Origin: Halomicrobium urmianum | GTDB lineage: Archaea; Halobacteriota; Halobacteria; Halobacteriales; Haloarculaceae | Direction: 5' to 3' | NCBI RefSeq assembly: GCF_020217425.1 | Contig: NZ_CP084091.1 | Coordinates: forward strand, 248,001 to 312,000 | Length of the DNA: 64,000 bases | Notes under the pieces: generated by a model | The model's database searches: none | The model's input: only the letters and a program-made list of their open reading frames with translations | Told to the model about the DNA's origin: nothing | Translations under genes and position numbers: made by a program | Shown: piece after piece, positions 7,933 to 15,869 of the stretch | Numbering within the stretch: position 1 is the first letter of the stretch | Layout: every line of letters starts with the position of its first letter

Positions 7933-10287
7933 ATGTCCCTGCCGGGTCTGTCCTTCGTCGAGAGCAAGCCGACCAGGCGGGTGCAGCAGCGGCAGTGGGC
8001 GCTCGAACTGACGCGGTCCGAGATAGAGGACAGACTCTCGGAAGCCTACGAACGGACAGACAGCGACGGCGAGACGTGCTGGAAAGCCCGTCACTGGTTC
8101 GGCCTCGTCCGATCGTCGGTTCGCTTCGAGGGCACGGGCCCCGAAACGCGACTCCGTTACGACTGCCGCCAGACCGCTCGCGGTTCCTGGACCGAGCTGG
8201 CCCTGATGGTCGCCGTCATCCTGTTGGCGTTCCTGACCGGAATCCCACAGCAGACGTACTCGTTTTTCGCGCCGCTTGACTCCCTCTCTGCGTTCCCGTC
8301 CGACGGAGCACAGGCCACCATCGTGACGGGCAGTCTCCTCGTGACCGTCGTCCTCACTGCACTCAGCCGGGGGCCGGGGCCGCGCTTCCCGACGACGGGG
8401 CTCGAATACGAGTACGCGACGTTCTGCTGGTTCTACACGGTCTGGAGCTTCCTGCTCGTCGTAATCGTCGCGGTCTACGTGGGGACGATACTGAACCAGC
8501 GAGCTGTGAGCCTGTTCGTGCTCCTGTTCGCGTACGTCGTCAGTCGGTACGCGACGGGGACGCTGTCGGCCACGCTCCCGGGCGTCGGCGACGAACTGTC
8601 CGACGGCGTCGTTGTCGGGGAGGCGGGCCCGCCGCTGATCGACCGGCCGTTCCCGCACCTCAACATCGCCGTACTGGCGCTGCTGCCGGCACTGCTCACG
8701 ATGATCGCGTACGTCGTGTCTATGCTCGTCGCCCCGATCAACCCAACGCTGCTCGACAATCCCACGCGGGTGCTTGTTCCAGTCGCCGTCTCGCTCGGCG
8801 CCTGCGTGACGTACTGCTTCTGGTGTCGCTCGCTGCTGTCCCGGCTCAGATCGGACCCGATCGAACCGTTCCGCTCCCGGGTCAGTTGGACAGTCATCCT
8901 CCTGGGATTCCTCGCGATCAACGCCATCACGGTCATGCTGACCTCGGTCTTCGTCCTGCTGCTGAGTGTCCCGCTCCAGTTGCACCTGTCGGGCGTCGAC
9001 CTCCACTACGACGCCGCCGGGATCGGAGCGTTGCTCGGTGTGAACCTGGGCCTGCTCACCGTTGCCGCCGGTGGAGCGGCCCTGCAGCGGCTGTGGGCCC
9101 GTCGAAGCGGCTCCGCGGCGGCCGTCGGGCGTCGACTGGTGCGGTACTGGAACTACGTCGTGCTGTTCTGCCTGTTCGGTACGCTGAGCTTTCTCGGCTC
9201 GAACGTCATCGGCGCCGTCACGTTCGGCGACGGAGCCATCAGAGATCCCTCACCGCGGACGATCCGGACGAACTTCGAGGGATACCTGACGGTCGCCGAG
9301 CTGGCTTCGCCGCTTCCCGTACCCGACGCTTTCGCGTACGTCGGCCTGTATGCGCTCCTCCTCTCGCCGATCATCGTGCTTGGCCTCTCGTGGGGGATGC
9401 ACGTGAACGGCAAACTGCTCGACGCTCTCGCCCGCCGCCGGGTGAGCGAGACGCTCGGAACCGAGGACCGTCCCGTCCCCGACTCGGCCGAGATCCGTGT
9501 CATCGACGCGCCTGTCCTCGCCGCCGCGAGGGGTTCGCTCTTCGGTCCGTCGACGATTCTCGTCGGGCGCGCGCTTCTCGACGAACTGCCCTCGGAGGAG
9601 GCCCTCGACGCGCTCCTCGCACACGAGGCGTACCACCTCGAGCACCTGGATCACGCCGTCGGCGCGCTCGCGTCCCTGTCGTCGGTCCTCATCGGCGGGC
9701 AGAACGTCCTCCTGGCGTTCTACGACCTCGCCGAAAGCGAGCGCGCAGCCGACCGATACGCCGCTGAACGGGTCTCACGAGCCGGTCTCCGGTCGGCGTT
9801 GCGGACCTGCAACGCGCTTGAGACGGACGCCGCCATCGCGAGGAGCAGTACCAGTCCTTCGTTTGTCGGCAGCGTCACCGCAGCCGTCAGTGAGTCTGTC
9901 ACGGAGGCTCGTCGACGCGCCTGGGCGGTCCCGTCGCCCGGTGAACTGCTCCGCACCGTCCGAGCGCTGGCTGTCGCGCCCTACGCCCTCCTGTTCGGCA
10001 GCGTCGTCTACGACCAGGCGCACCTCGACTTCGCCGACCGCATGGACGTCCTCGCCCTTGAGCGGACCGTCGTCGACGTTCTCCGTCGCGAGACGAACAC
10101 GGTGACGGTGTGGTTCCCTGAGGAATATGAGGTGACTACTCCGGTGCCGAGAGACGCCGTGTACGACCGCGTCCGGGAGACGGGCGCCACCGACAAACAG
10201 ATCGAAGCGGCCCTCGACGGCCTCGTCGACGACGGCCGGGTCCGCGAGGTCGGCGACGACTATCTCTTGTGGGGGAAACAGGCGTGA
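7933..10287 (+). CDS. Large membrane M48-type metallopeptidase with C-terminal winged-helix-like tail
   Basis: The 784-residue protein has an N-terminal soluble segment (about 1-95), roughly ten hydrophobic helices between 95 and 480, an M48-like domain with LLAHEAYHLEHLDH (HEAYH at 564-568) and an ESERAADRYAAE segment for the third zinc ligand. The last 65 residues (VPRDAVYDRVRETGATDKQIE...DGRVREVGDDYLLW) look like a small winged-helix or PCI-like module. Its stop overlaps the next gene by 4 nt (GTGA). It resembles the product of 4174-6030 in layout and is probably a paralogue acting at the cytoplasmic membrane. Confidence 0.8.
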   Translation: MSLPGLSFVESKPTRRVQQRQWALELTRSEIEDRLSEAYERTDSDGETCWKARHWFGLVRSSVRFEGTGPETRLRYDCRQTARGSWTELALMVAVILLAFLTGIPQQTYSFFAPLDSLSAFPSDGAQATIVTGSLLVTVVLTALSRGPGPRFPTTGLEYEYATFCWFYTVWSFLLVVIVAVYVGTILNQRAVSLFVLLFAYVVSRYATGTLSATLPGVGDELSDGVVVGEAGPPLIDRPFPHLNIAVLALLPALLTMIAYVVSMLVAPINPTLLDNPTRVLVPVAVSLGACVTYCFWCRSLLSRLRSDPIEPFRSRVSWTVILLGFLAINAITVMLTSVFVLLLSVPLQLHLSGVDLHYDAAGIGALLGVNLGLLTVAAGGAALQRLWARRSGSAAAVGRRLVRYWNYVVLFCLFGTLSFLGSNVIGAVTFGDGAIRDPSPRTIRTNFEGYLTVAELASPLPVPDAFAYVGLYALLLSPIIVLGLSWGMHVNGKLLDALARRRVSETLGTEDRPVPDSAEIRVIDAPVLAAARGSLFGPSTILVGRALLDELPSEEALDALLAHEAYHLEHLDHAVGALASLSSVLIGGQNVLLAFYDLAESERAADRYAAERVSRAGLRSALRTCNALETDAAIARSSTSPSFVGSVTAAVSESVTEARRRAWAVPSPGELLRTVRALAVAPYALLFGSVVYDQAHLDFADRMDVLALERTVVDVLRRETNTVTVWFPEEYEVTTPVPRDAVYDRVRETGATDKQIEAALDGLVDDGRVREVGDDYLLWGKQA

Positions 10288-11498
10288 CGGACGACCGCTC
10301 CGAGCGGACCGGGCCGACCGATGCCGTGAGCGATCACAGGGGCCGCGATGATACGTCCAGCCGTCGGCAGTGGCTCTGTACTTTCGGAACGGGCGCGTCG
10401 GCGCTTCTCGGCGGCTGTCTGGCGGGCGTCGTCGACGAGTCGGGCGACGGCCGTCGCACCGGTTCGCTGTCGTTCTCAGGCAATTCCTCTATGTACGGCG
10501 TCGACGCGGCGCGACGGGGCGTGACCGACGGCAGCGTCGACGGTCAGCCCACCCTCCGCTGGCGAACGCCGTTCGACCGACGGATCGCGTCGACTCCGGC
10601 CGTCGTCGGCGACCTGCTCTATGTCGGGTGCTCGGACGAGTACCTCTACGCGCTCGACGCGACGACCGGCGACCGGGCGTGGCGGTACCACGCCGGACGG
10701 GACGTCCGTTCCTCGCCGGCAGTCGCGGGCGATCGGGTTTTCGTCGGCAGCATGAACGGCAGTGTCGTCGGACTGTCCCGGGCGGACGGACAGGTCGCCT
10801 GGCGGCGGTCGACCGATAGTGGCGTGTTCGCGTCGCCGGCGGTCGCGGACGGCGTTGTCTACGTCGGCGACGTCGACGGTTCGATGTACGCCCTCGACAC
10901 CGACTCGGGCGACGCGCTGTGGACCGTCGAGACTGATGGCCCGCTGTTTTGCTCTCCGGCGGTCGCGGATGGGACCGTCTACGTCGCCGACTACGAGCGG
11001 CGCCTCTACGCGTTTGACACAGCCACCGGGCGAGTCCAGTGGGGCTCGCAGGTGGACGACTTCGTCTACACGGCTCCGGCAGTCGCCGATGGGACCGTCT
11101 ACGTCGCTCGCAGCGGCGTCACCGCGTTCGACGCCGCGACCGGGGAGCGGCGCTGGTCGGTCGGTGACGACCGAACCAGTTGCTCGCCTACGCTCGCCGA
11201 CGAGTCAGTCGTCGTCGTCAAGGACACCGTCCAGGCCCTGTCGCCGGCGGACGGATCTACGCAGTGGGAGTTCGAACCTGACGGCGCCGTGTCGACCTCA
11301 GCCACCGTCGGCAGTGACATCGCGTTCGTGGGCGACAGCGACGGGACCATCTACGGGCTTGACGTCGCATCGGGGACGGAGCAATGGCGGGTGTCGGTCC
11401 TGAACGGTATCGGCGTCCCCCTCACCGTCGTCGCCGGCGCGCTGTTCGCCGTGACGGATCCGACCGACAGCGCCGTGTACGGCTTCGAGGGCCCGTGA
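10284..11498 (+). CDS. Tat-exported lipoprotein with PQQ-like beta-propeller
   Basis: GTG at 10284 overlaps the preceding stop as GTGA, the usual sign of translational coupling; an upstream GTG at 10269 is possible. The N-terminus has a twin-arginine stretch (SSRRQW) and a hydrophobic run ending in a lipobox (LLGGC), so it is likely anchored outside the cell. The rest is about seven repeats of the type 'SPAVADGTVYVGD..G.LYALD..TG...W', the BamB/PQQ-binding-like propeller. Such propellers are scaffolds in envelope complexes. Coupling to an M48 membrane protease suggests an external quality-control or sensor subunit. Confidence 0.8.
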   Translation: MTDDRSERTGPTDAVSDHRGRDDTSSRRQWLCTFGTGASALLGGCLAGVVDESGDGRRTGSLSFSGNSSMYGVDAARRGVTDGSVDGQPTLRWRTPFDRRIASTPAVVGDLLYVGCSDEYLYALDATTGDRAWRYHAGRDVRSSPAVAGDRVFVGSMNGSVVGLSRADGQVAWRRSTDSGVFASPAVADGVVYVGDVDGSMYALDTDSGDALWTVETDGPLFCSPAVADGTVYVADYERRLYAFDTATGRVQWGSQVDDFVYTAPAVADGTVYVARSGVTAFDAATGERRWSVGDDRTSCSPTLADESVVVVKDTVQALSPADGSTQWEFEPDGAVSTSATVGSDIAFVGDSDGTIYGLDVASGTEQWRVSVLNGIGVPLTVVAGALFAVTDPTDSAVYGFEGP

Positions 11499-11520
11499 CC
11501 GCGGTGGCGGCCGACTCCGC

Positions 11521-12024
11521 TCAGAAGAACTTGGGGATCGAGTCGAAGTTCCCGACCCAGTCGTCGGCGCTGGTGATGCGCTTCTGTAGCTGCTCGTCGG
11601 TCAGGAGGTAGCAGGACCGCGTCTCCCCCTCGTCCATCCCGACCTGATAGACGAAGTGGCGACGCTCCCCGCGGCGGACGTAGGCCTTCTGGTGGACGGC
11701 CTCCGACACCTGATCCGGCCTAGCGTCGTGGTCGGGCGGGAAGAACGGCTCCGGTATCTTGCACTGCCTGTCCCCGTAGATCGCCATATCGTCGACCGTG
11801 TGGTAGTCATCGTCCTCCAGTTCCGCGTTCGAGACGATCACGACCCCGACGACGCGATCGTAGGCCCAGTATGCCGTTCCCCGGTCTTCCAGGATCTCGG
11901 CCTCGAACAGGCCGTCCGGGAGGACGACCCGCCCGGTCTGGTGTTTGACCGTGTCCGGCGCCACGTAGATCCAGCCGGAATCAGGCTGTGACTTCGTCTC
12001 CGATTCGTCGAATGGGCCACTCAT
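11521..12024 (-). CDS. Acidic protein of unknown function
   Basis: About 167 residues, acidic, with no signal peptide or membrane helix; start taken at ATG 12024, with a near in-frame ATG at 12030 as alternative. I recognise no domain; Trp/Tyr-rich stretches (GWIYVAPDTV, AYWAYDRVVGVV) suggest a compact beta-rich fold. It lies 3' of the GTPase operon on the same strand, separated from it by a 79-nt gap holding an inverted repeat and an AT-rich TATA-like tract (TTTTAAT) at about 12050, so it may have its own promoter. It converges with the beta-propeller gene, 22 nt apart. Confidence 0.65.
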   Translation of the reverse strand: MSGPFDESETKSQPDSGWIYVAPDTVKHQTGRVVLPDGLFEAEILEDRGTAYWAYDRVVGVVIVSNAELEDDDYHTVDDMAIYGDRQCKIPEPFFPPDHDARPDQVSEAVHQKAYVRRGERRHFVYQVGMDEGETRSCYLLTDEQLQKRITSADDWVGNFDSIPKFF

Positions 12025-12072
12025 CGTCACTACATACCGCGAAATCCCGTTTTAATCTTGCGTATATCCCAG

Positions 12073-12103
12073 GTAGTCCCGACAAGCGTCCGGTTGGGAC
12101 TAC
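12073..12103. repeat. Inverted repeat (8-bp arms) between 12110 gene and 12024 gene
   Basis: GTAGTCCC at 12073-12080 and GGGACTAC at 12096-12103 form a perfect 8-bp stem with a 15-nt loop. It lies directly after the stop of the GTPase operon and before the TATA-like tract of the next gene, so it could end the upstream transcript, or be an operator for the downstream gene. Confidence 0.5.
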
Positions 12104-12109
12104 GCGTCG

Positions 12110-13345
12110 CTAGCCGACGATGAGGAGGGCGACGGAGACCAGCAGCGCCAGCAGCGACGCGGCCACCGCGACGTTCAACCCCAGGGCGATGGCGTCGGAT
12201 CTGGCGCTCCCGACCGCGATGTCGGGACGATCGCCGCCGCGGCGCCGGCGGACGAGGACAGTCGCAACGAGCAGCGTTGCGGCTGCGACCGCGACGCCCC
12301 CGATCAGCAACTGTTCCGAGCCGACCGACGGGACACCGACGGACGCCTGGACGCGGTCGAGAGTCGCGGCGCCGACCGATCCCAACCGTCGACGCGCCGC
12401 CGCCGCGGACTGGCGGACTGCGTTGGACGCCGCGACGCCCAGCCCGAATCCCGCGAGGAGGCCGGACGCCGCCAGCCCGGCCAGGAGAGCGCGCCTGCGA
12501 GTCGGGTCGACGACGTCGTAGCCGGCGTGCTCCCCGAGCCAGTCGTCGAGACGCTCTAGGAGCACGGAGCGCGCTTGCTCCTCCGAGAGCCCGTCGACGT
12601 CCCGGACGCCGGCCGCGACCGCCTCGGTCAGGTCCTCGATCGGATCGTCGAGGCGAGCGCGGAACCGCTCGGCGACCGCCCGCTCGCGCTCGGCGTCGAC
12701 CAGTTCGCTCGTCCCCTCGATCGGGCAGGCGCGGCGGTCGGGCGGCACCTCGTTCGGAGCCACGTGGAGGACGACGTCGGTCCCGGCGAGCGTCCCGATT
12801 CGACCGGACTTGGAGAGCGCCACGGTCACGTCCGCCGCCGTGAACTCCTCTACGAGAAACCGGAACAGTCGCGCACCGTCGTAGACGGAGGCGACGGCGA
12901 AGTCCAGCGCCGGCGTCGCCTCGTCGCGGTGGCGTGGACGCCATCCGCGCCGCCACCGCTCCGCACCCGACGCCGTCCCCGTCAGGAGCCTGCGGATCGC
13001 TGCCGTCTCCGCGTCGCCAAACCGGAGCGGGTCCTCAGCGAGCCCGTCGAAGGCCCACCGCGGGCTCGACCTGTCGTCCTGCGGAGCGCTGCTCCGCTCG
13101 AAGGATCCGGTGTCGAGCGATTTCAGGGCACCGCCGAGCGCCGTCAGGTCTACCTCGTCGTCGAACTCGTGTTCCAGCGTCGCCTGGATCGGCTGGCCAA
13201 GCCGGCCCTCCACGTAGCTACAGACGAGATTCCGCCCCGTGTCGGCGTACAGCAAGACGATCCCGGGATCGATGTACTCCAGCTGATCGGGGTCGTCCGC
13301 GAACATCTCCGCCCCGTCGTTGCGGAACAGGCGGGTCCGCGACAT
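12110..13345 (-). CDS. Partner protein of the membrane GTPase, two C-terminal membrane regions
   Basis: 411 residues. The first about 290 are soluble and acidic; near 285-310 and 345-365 and at the very C-terminus (ALGLNVAVAASLLALLVSVALL) there are hydrophobic helices, so the soluble part is probably cytoplasmic and tethered. ATG 13345 directly abuts the stop of the GTPase gene, showing an operon. I do not recognise the family. A position directly downstream of a membrane-anchored GTPase suggests a dedicated effector, regulator or anchor of that GTPase, which is inference from gene order only. Confidence 0.7.
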   Translation of the reverse strand: MSRTRLFRNDGAEMFADDPDQLEYIDPGIVLLYADTGRNLVCSYVEGRLGQPIQATLEHEFDDEVDLTALGGALKSLDTGSFERSSAPQDDRSSPRWAFDGLAEDPLRFGDAETAAIRRLLTGTASGAERWRRGWRPRHRDEATPALDFAVASVYDGARLFRFLVEEFTAADVTVALSKSGRIGTLAGTDVVLHVAPNEVPPDRRACPIEGTSELVDAERERAVAERFRARLDDPIEDLTEAVAAGVRDVDGLSEEQARSVLLERLDDWLGEHAGYDVVDPTRRRALLAGLAASGLLAGFGLGVAASNAVRQSAAAARRRLGSVGAATLDRVQASVGVPSVGSEQLLIGGVAVAAATLLVATVLVRRRRGGDRPDIAVGSARSDAIALGLNVAVAASLLALLVSVALLIVG

Positions 13346-14932
13346 TTACGCACCCTCCTTCAGGCGGGCGAGCAGGTTCTCGTTGCCGTGTATCTCGAGA
13401 GGATGCTCCGGGACCGGCTCTCCGGCTTCTAGCGACGCCCCGTGGTCGAGGTCATAGTAGACCGGGTAGACTCGACCGACCTGCGCCTGGTTGAGCAGCG
13501 GCCCGAGCTTCTCCTTCCCCTCCGGGGACTCGAGCAGGTGGTAGTTCACCCAGTTGAAGAAGGTGAGGTGCGTCGAGCTGTTGTGGTACAGCCGGTAGAG
13601 GTAGTCGGCCTTCGTCGCGACGAGGACGACCTCCTTCTCCGCGAGCACGCTCTCGTTGACGTGGCGGAGGATCTGCACGTAGCTGTTCAGGTACTCAGAC
13701 AGATCGGCCTGGGCCTCGTAGTCGTCCTCGCCGTACGGGAGCTCGGGCATGAGGCTCCCGGAGTCGACGATGATCACCAGCGTGTCCGAGTGGATAATCT
13801 GCTTCGTCATGACGCGCTGAATCTCGTCTGAGCCCAGGTTGGTCGCGGACTCGGGGAGCGACGGGAGCCCGCGGATCGACTCGTACATATAGACGAGGTA
13901 GTTCAGCGAGAGCCGGGATCTGGGCACTGAGTCGGCGACGCGCTCGACGAGGTCGCCGTCGATGTACTCGCCGGCGTAGTCGAGGACGTCGACCTCGACG
14001 TACTCTTTGAACAGGGATCCGGCGCGCGTCTGGAAGTCCAGCAGGTAGTACTCGCCTTTCCCCGTGGGACCGGTGTACTCGTCGGTGCCCCACCCCTCCT
14101 CGGCCGCCCGGAGCGAGCTCACGAGCTGGGACATCGGCTCGGAGGGGTTCAGGCGGGTCGTATCGGCCTCGTCGTCCGCGGCCATGTACAGCGCCGCCCC
14201 CAGGAGCGTTTTCCCCGCCCGCTGGACGCCCATGACGAACGTCCTCGTCTTGGCCTCGTAGCTCGTGAACATGTACGCGCCGGCGAGGAACGTCGCCGAG
14301 GCGAGAGCGTCTGAGAACAGCCGGTTCCCGGCGATGGACACCTCCGCCGCGAGCGCGGCGGTCCGGCCGGTCTCGGTGGACGCCGCACCGATCGGTGTGG
14401 GGTAGACGACGTGTTTCTCCACGAAGCCCAGGGCCACGATGACGGTGACGACCCAGAACAGCGTGGCCGTCGCCCGCCGGAACTCGTAGGGCGGGGCGTC
14501 AGTGCGGAGCTTGAACCCGCCGCCGAGCACGAACGCCGCGAGGAGACCAGCCCCCAGCGCCGGCGCGTGCGCGACCGGGTCGACTGGGTACAGCAGCCCC
14601 TGCGACCGGAACACCCACAGCGCGATCGCGGAGGCGACGGCAAGCAACACGCCTTGCATCCGTTTCAGCTCGTCGAGCAGGAGCAGCCCGACGAGCCCAC
14701 CGTAGGCGCCCAGACAGAAGAGCTTGAACTCGGCGTGCGACACGCCGATCGCCCTTTCGAGGGCGTACACCGACGTGCGGACGATTCCGTTCGACTCCCA
14801 GCCTGCCCCGATCATTCGGGTCACCGCCGGCGTCATCACAGCGATGACGACGAGGTACAGGACCAGGTCGACCTTCTCCCAAAACTCGACGAGCGCTCCG
14901 TGCTCGTCGGTCAGATCACTCGTGTCTTGCAT
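13346..14932 (-). CDS. Membrane-anchored TRAFAC-like GTPase
   Basis: 528 residues. Residues 20-230 hold about six hydrophobic helices; a cytoplasmic P-loop GTPase-like domain follows with Walker A GVQRAGKT (235-242), DxxG at 318-321 (DYAG) and TKAD (440-443) in the position of the NKxD guanine-specificity motif. The C-terminal 80 residues hold no further helix. This is the first gene of a minus-strand operon and is divergent from the ESCRT-III/Vps4-like pair. A TATA-like CTTTAGG about 27 nt before the ATG and a perfect CTACA-N5-TGTAG palindrome 14 bp further upstream mark the promoter. Membrane GTPases of this kind act in membrane shaping or as conflict-system switches; the actual role is unknown. 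Confidence 0.75.
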   Translation of the reverse strand: MQDTSDLTDEHGALVEFWEKVDLVLYLVVIAVMTPAVTRMIGAGWESNGIVRTSVYALERAIGVSHAEFKLFCLGAYGGLVGLLLLDELKRMQGVLLAVASAIALWVFRSQGLLYPVDPVAHAPALGAGLLAAFVLGGGFKLRTDAPPYEFRRATATLFWVVTVIVALGFVEKHVVYPTPIGAASTETGRTAALAAEVSIAGNRLFSDALASATFLAGAYMFTSYEAKTRTFVMGVQRAGKTLLGAALYMAADDEADTTRLNPSEPMSQLVSSLRAAEEGWGTDEYTGPTGKGEYYLLDFQTRAGSLFKEYVEVDVLDYAGEYIDGDLVERVADSVPRSRLSLNYLVYMYESIRGLPSLPESATNLGSDEIQRVMTKQIIHSDTLVIIVDSGSLMPELPYGEDDYEAQADLSEYLNSYVQILRHVNESVLAEKEVVLVATKADYLYRLYHNSSTHLTFFNWVNYHLLESPEGKEKLGPLLNQAQVGRVYPVYYDLDHGASLEAGEPVPEHPLEIHGNENLLARLKEGA

Positions 14933-14977
14933 GCGATTCGTCGAACGGACGGTCCAGTCCTAAAGGTCGAAACCGGC

Positions 14978-14992
14978 CTACAGCCCCTGTAG
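14978..14992. promoter_or_regulatory. Palindrome CTACA-N5-TGTAG, copy 2
   Basis: Perfect copy whose symmetry extends to GCCTACA-GCCCC-TGTAGGC (14976-14994). It lies about 14 bp upstream of the TATA-like element of the GTPase operon on the minus strand. A second perfect copy in the same divergent region serves the plus-strand genes. Confidence 0.65.
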
Positions 14993-15118
14993 GCGGCCCG
15001 TGCGTGTACGCGTACGTCGTTCATCGTCTGGTCCCGGTCCCGCCGCCAGCGTATCGGCGCCGCGTCCCGTTGGAATCGGGACCGTGCTGTCGGCCGGTTC
15101 CGGCCCGCAGTACCGGGG

Positions 15119-15133
15119 CTACAATGGCTGTAG
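15119..15133. promoter_or_regulatory. Palindrome CTACA-N5-TGTAG, copy 3
   Basis: Perfect copy (spacer ATGGC). A clear TATA-like CTTTTATT (about 15148-15155) starts about 15 bp downstream, and the ATG at 15180 follows another 25-27 nt later, so the transcript is probably leaderless. Confidence 0.65.
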
Positions 15134-15179
15134 GCGGCTGTTCCCACCTTTTATTGATGGGTTCCTCCTTCGAAGTGGA

Positions 15180-15857
15180 ATGCTCCGAAAAGCAGTCAAG
15201 AAGGCCAGGCGCGGCTTCGGTCGCGTCGTGCTCAACGAGAGCCGCTTCGAGCAGATGAGTCCGCTCGAGCTCCAGCGACGCATCCGGAAGCTTGAGCGAC
15301 AGAAGCAGCAGTTCAAGGGGAAGATGGACGAATCGATGGCGGAGTTCGACGAACTGATCGAGGAGGCCGAGGACGCCAACCCGACCAGGGTCCCGGAACT
15401 GGAGATGGAGGCCTCGCTGGCGCTGAAGCGATACGAGGCGTTCCGTTCGCTGTGGACGGAGATCCTCGACGGTCTGCGCTTCATGCAGCAGGCCGCCCTC
15501 GGGAAGCAGATCGACCAGGCCGGCCTGAACGGCATCCCCACGAGCATGAACCCCGAGCAGTTCGAGCGGGAGGCTCGGAACATCGAGCAAACCCTCGAGG
15601 ACCGCGAGGACCGCCGGGACACCATGACCGCCGCCAACGAGCACATGGAGGACACGTGGAACGACAACGGCGCCCACGCGAACTCGCTGACTGACGACCG
15701 CGTCAGCGCGGCGATCAGCGCGGCGCGCAACGGCGAGGACGTGCCCACCCTCGACGAACTGGCCGACGAGACGTTCGCCGAGGCCGACGTCGACGCCGAG
15801 GCGGCCGCCTCGGCGCGCGTCCACGACCGCACCGGGGACGATCCGGTGGAGTTCTGA
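15180..15857 (+). CDS. ESCRT-III/Snf7-like coiled-coil protein
   Basis: 225 residues, almost wholly helical. The N-terminus is strongly basic (LRKAVKKARRGFGR), unusual for this acidic proteome and typical of membrane-binding ESCRT-III or PspA-like helices. A long charged hairpin follows (about 27-125), including ALKRYEAFRSLW, reminiscent of Snf7/CHMP helix 2, then acidic helices and a Pro-containing C-terminal motif (VPTLDELADETFAE, about residue 187-200) that could serve as a MIT-interacting motif. The Vps4-like gene starts 12 nt after its stop. Start ATG 15180 is set by the TATA-like box. Fold assignment is by pattern, not by search; PspA/IM30-type protein is the main alternative. Confidence 0.65.
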   Translation: MLRKAVKKARRGFGRVVLNESRFEQMSPLELQRRIRKLERQKQQFKGKMDESMAEFDELIEEAEDANPTRVPELEMEASLALKRYEAFRSLWTEILDGLRFMQQAALGKQIDQAGLNGIPTSMNPEQFEREARNIEQTLEDREDRRDTMTAANEHMEDTWNDNGAHANSLTDDRVSAAISAARNGEDVPTLDELADETFAEADVDAEAAASARVHDRTGDDPVEF

Positions 15858-15869
15858 GGGCGCTGGCAC

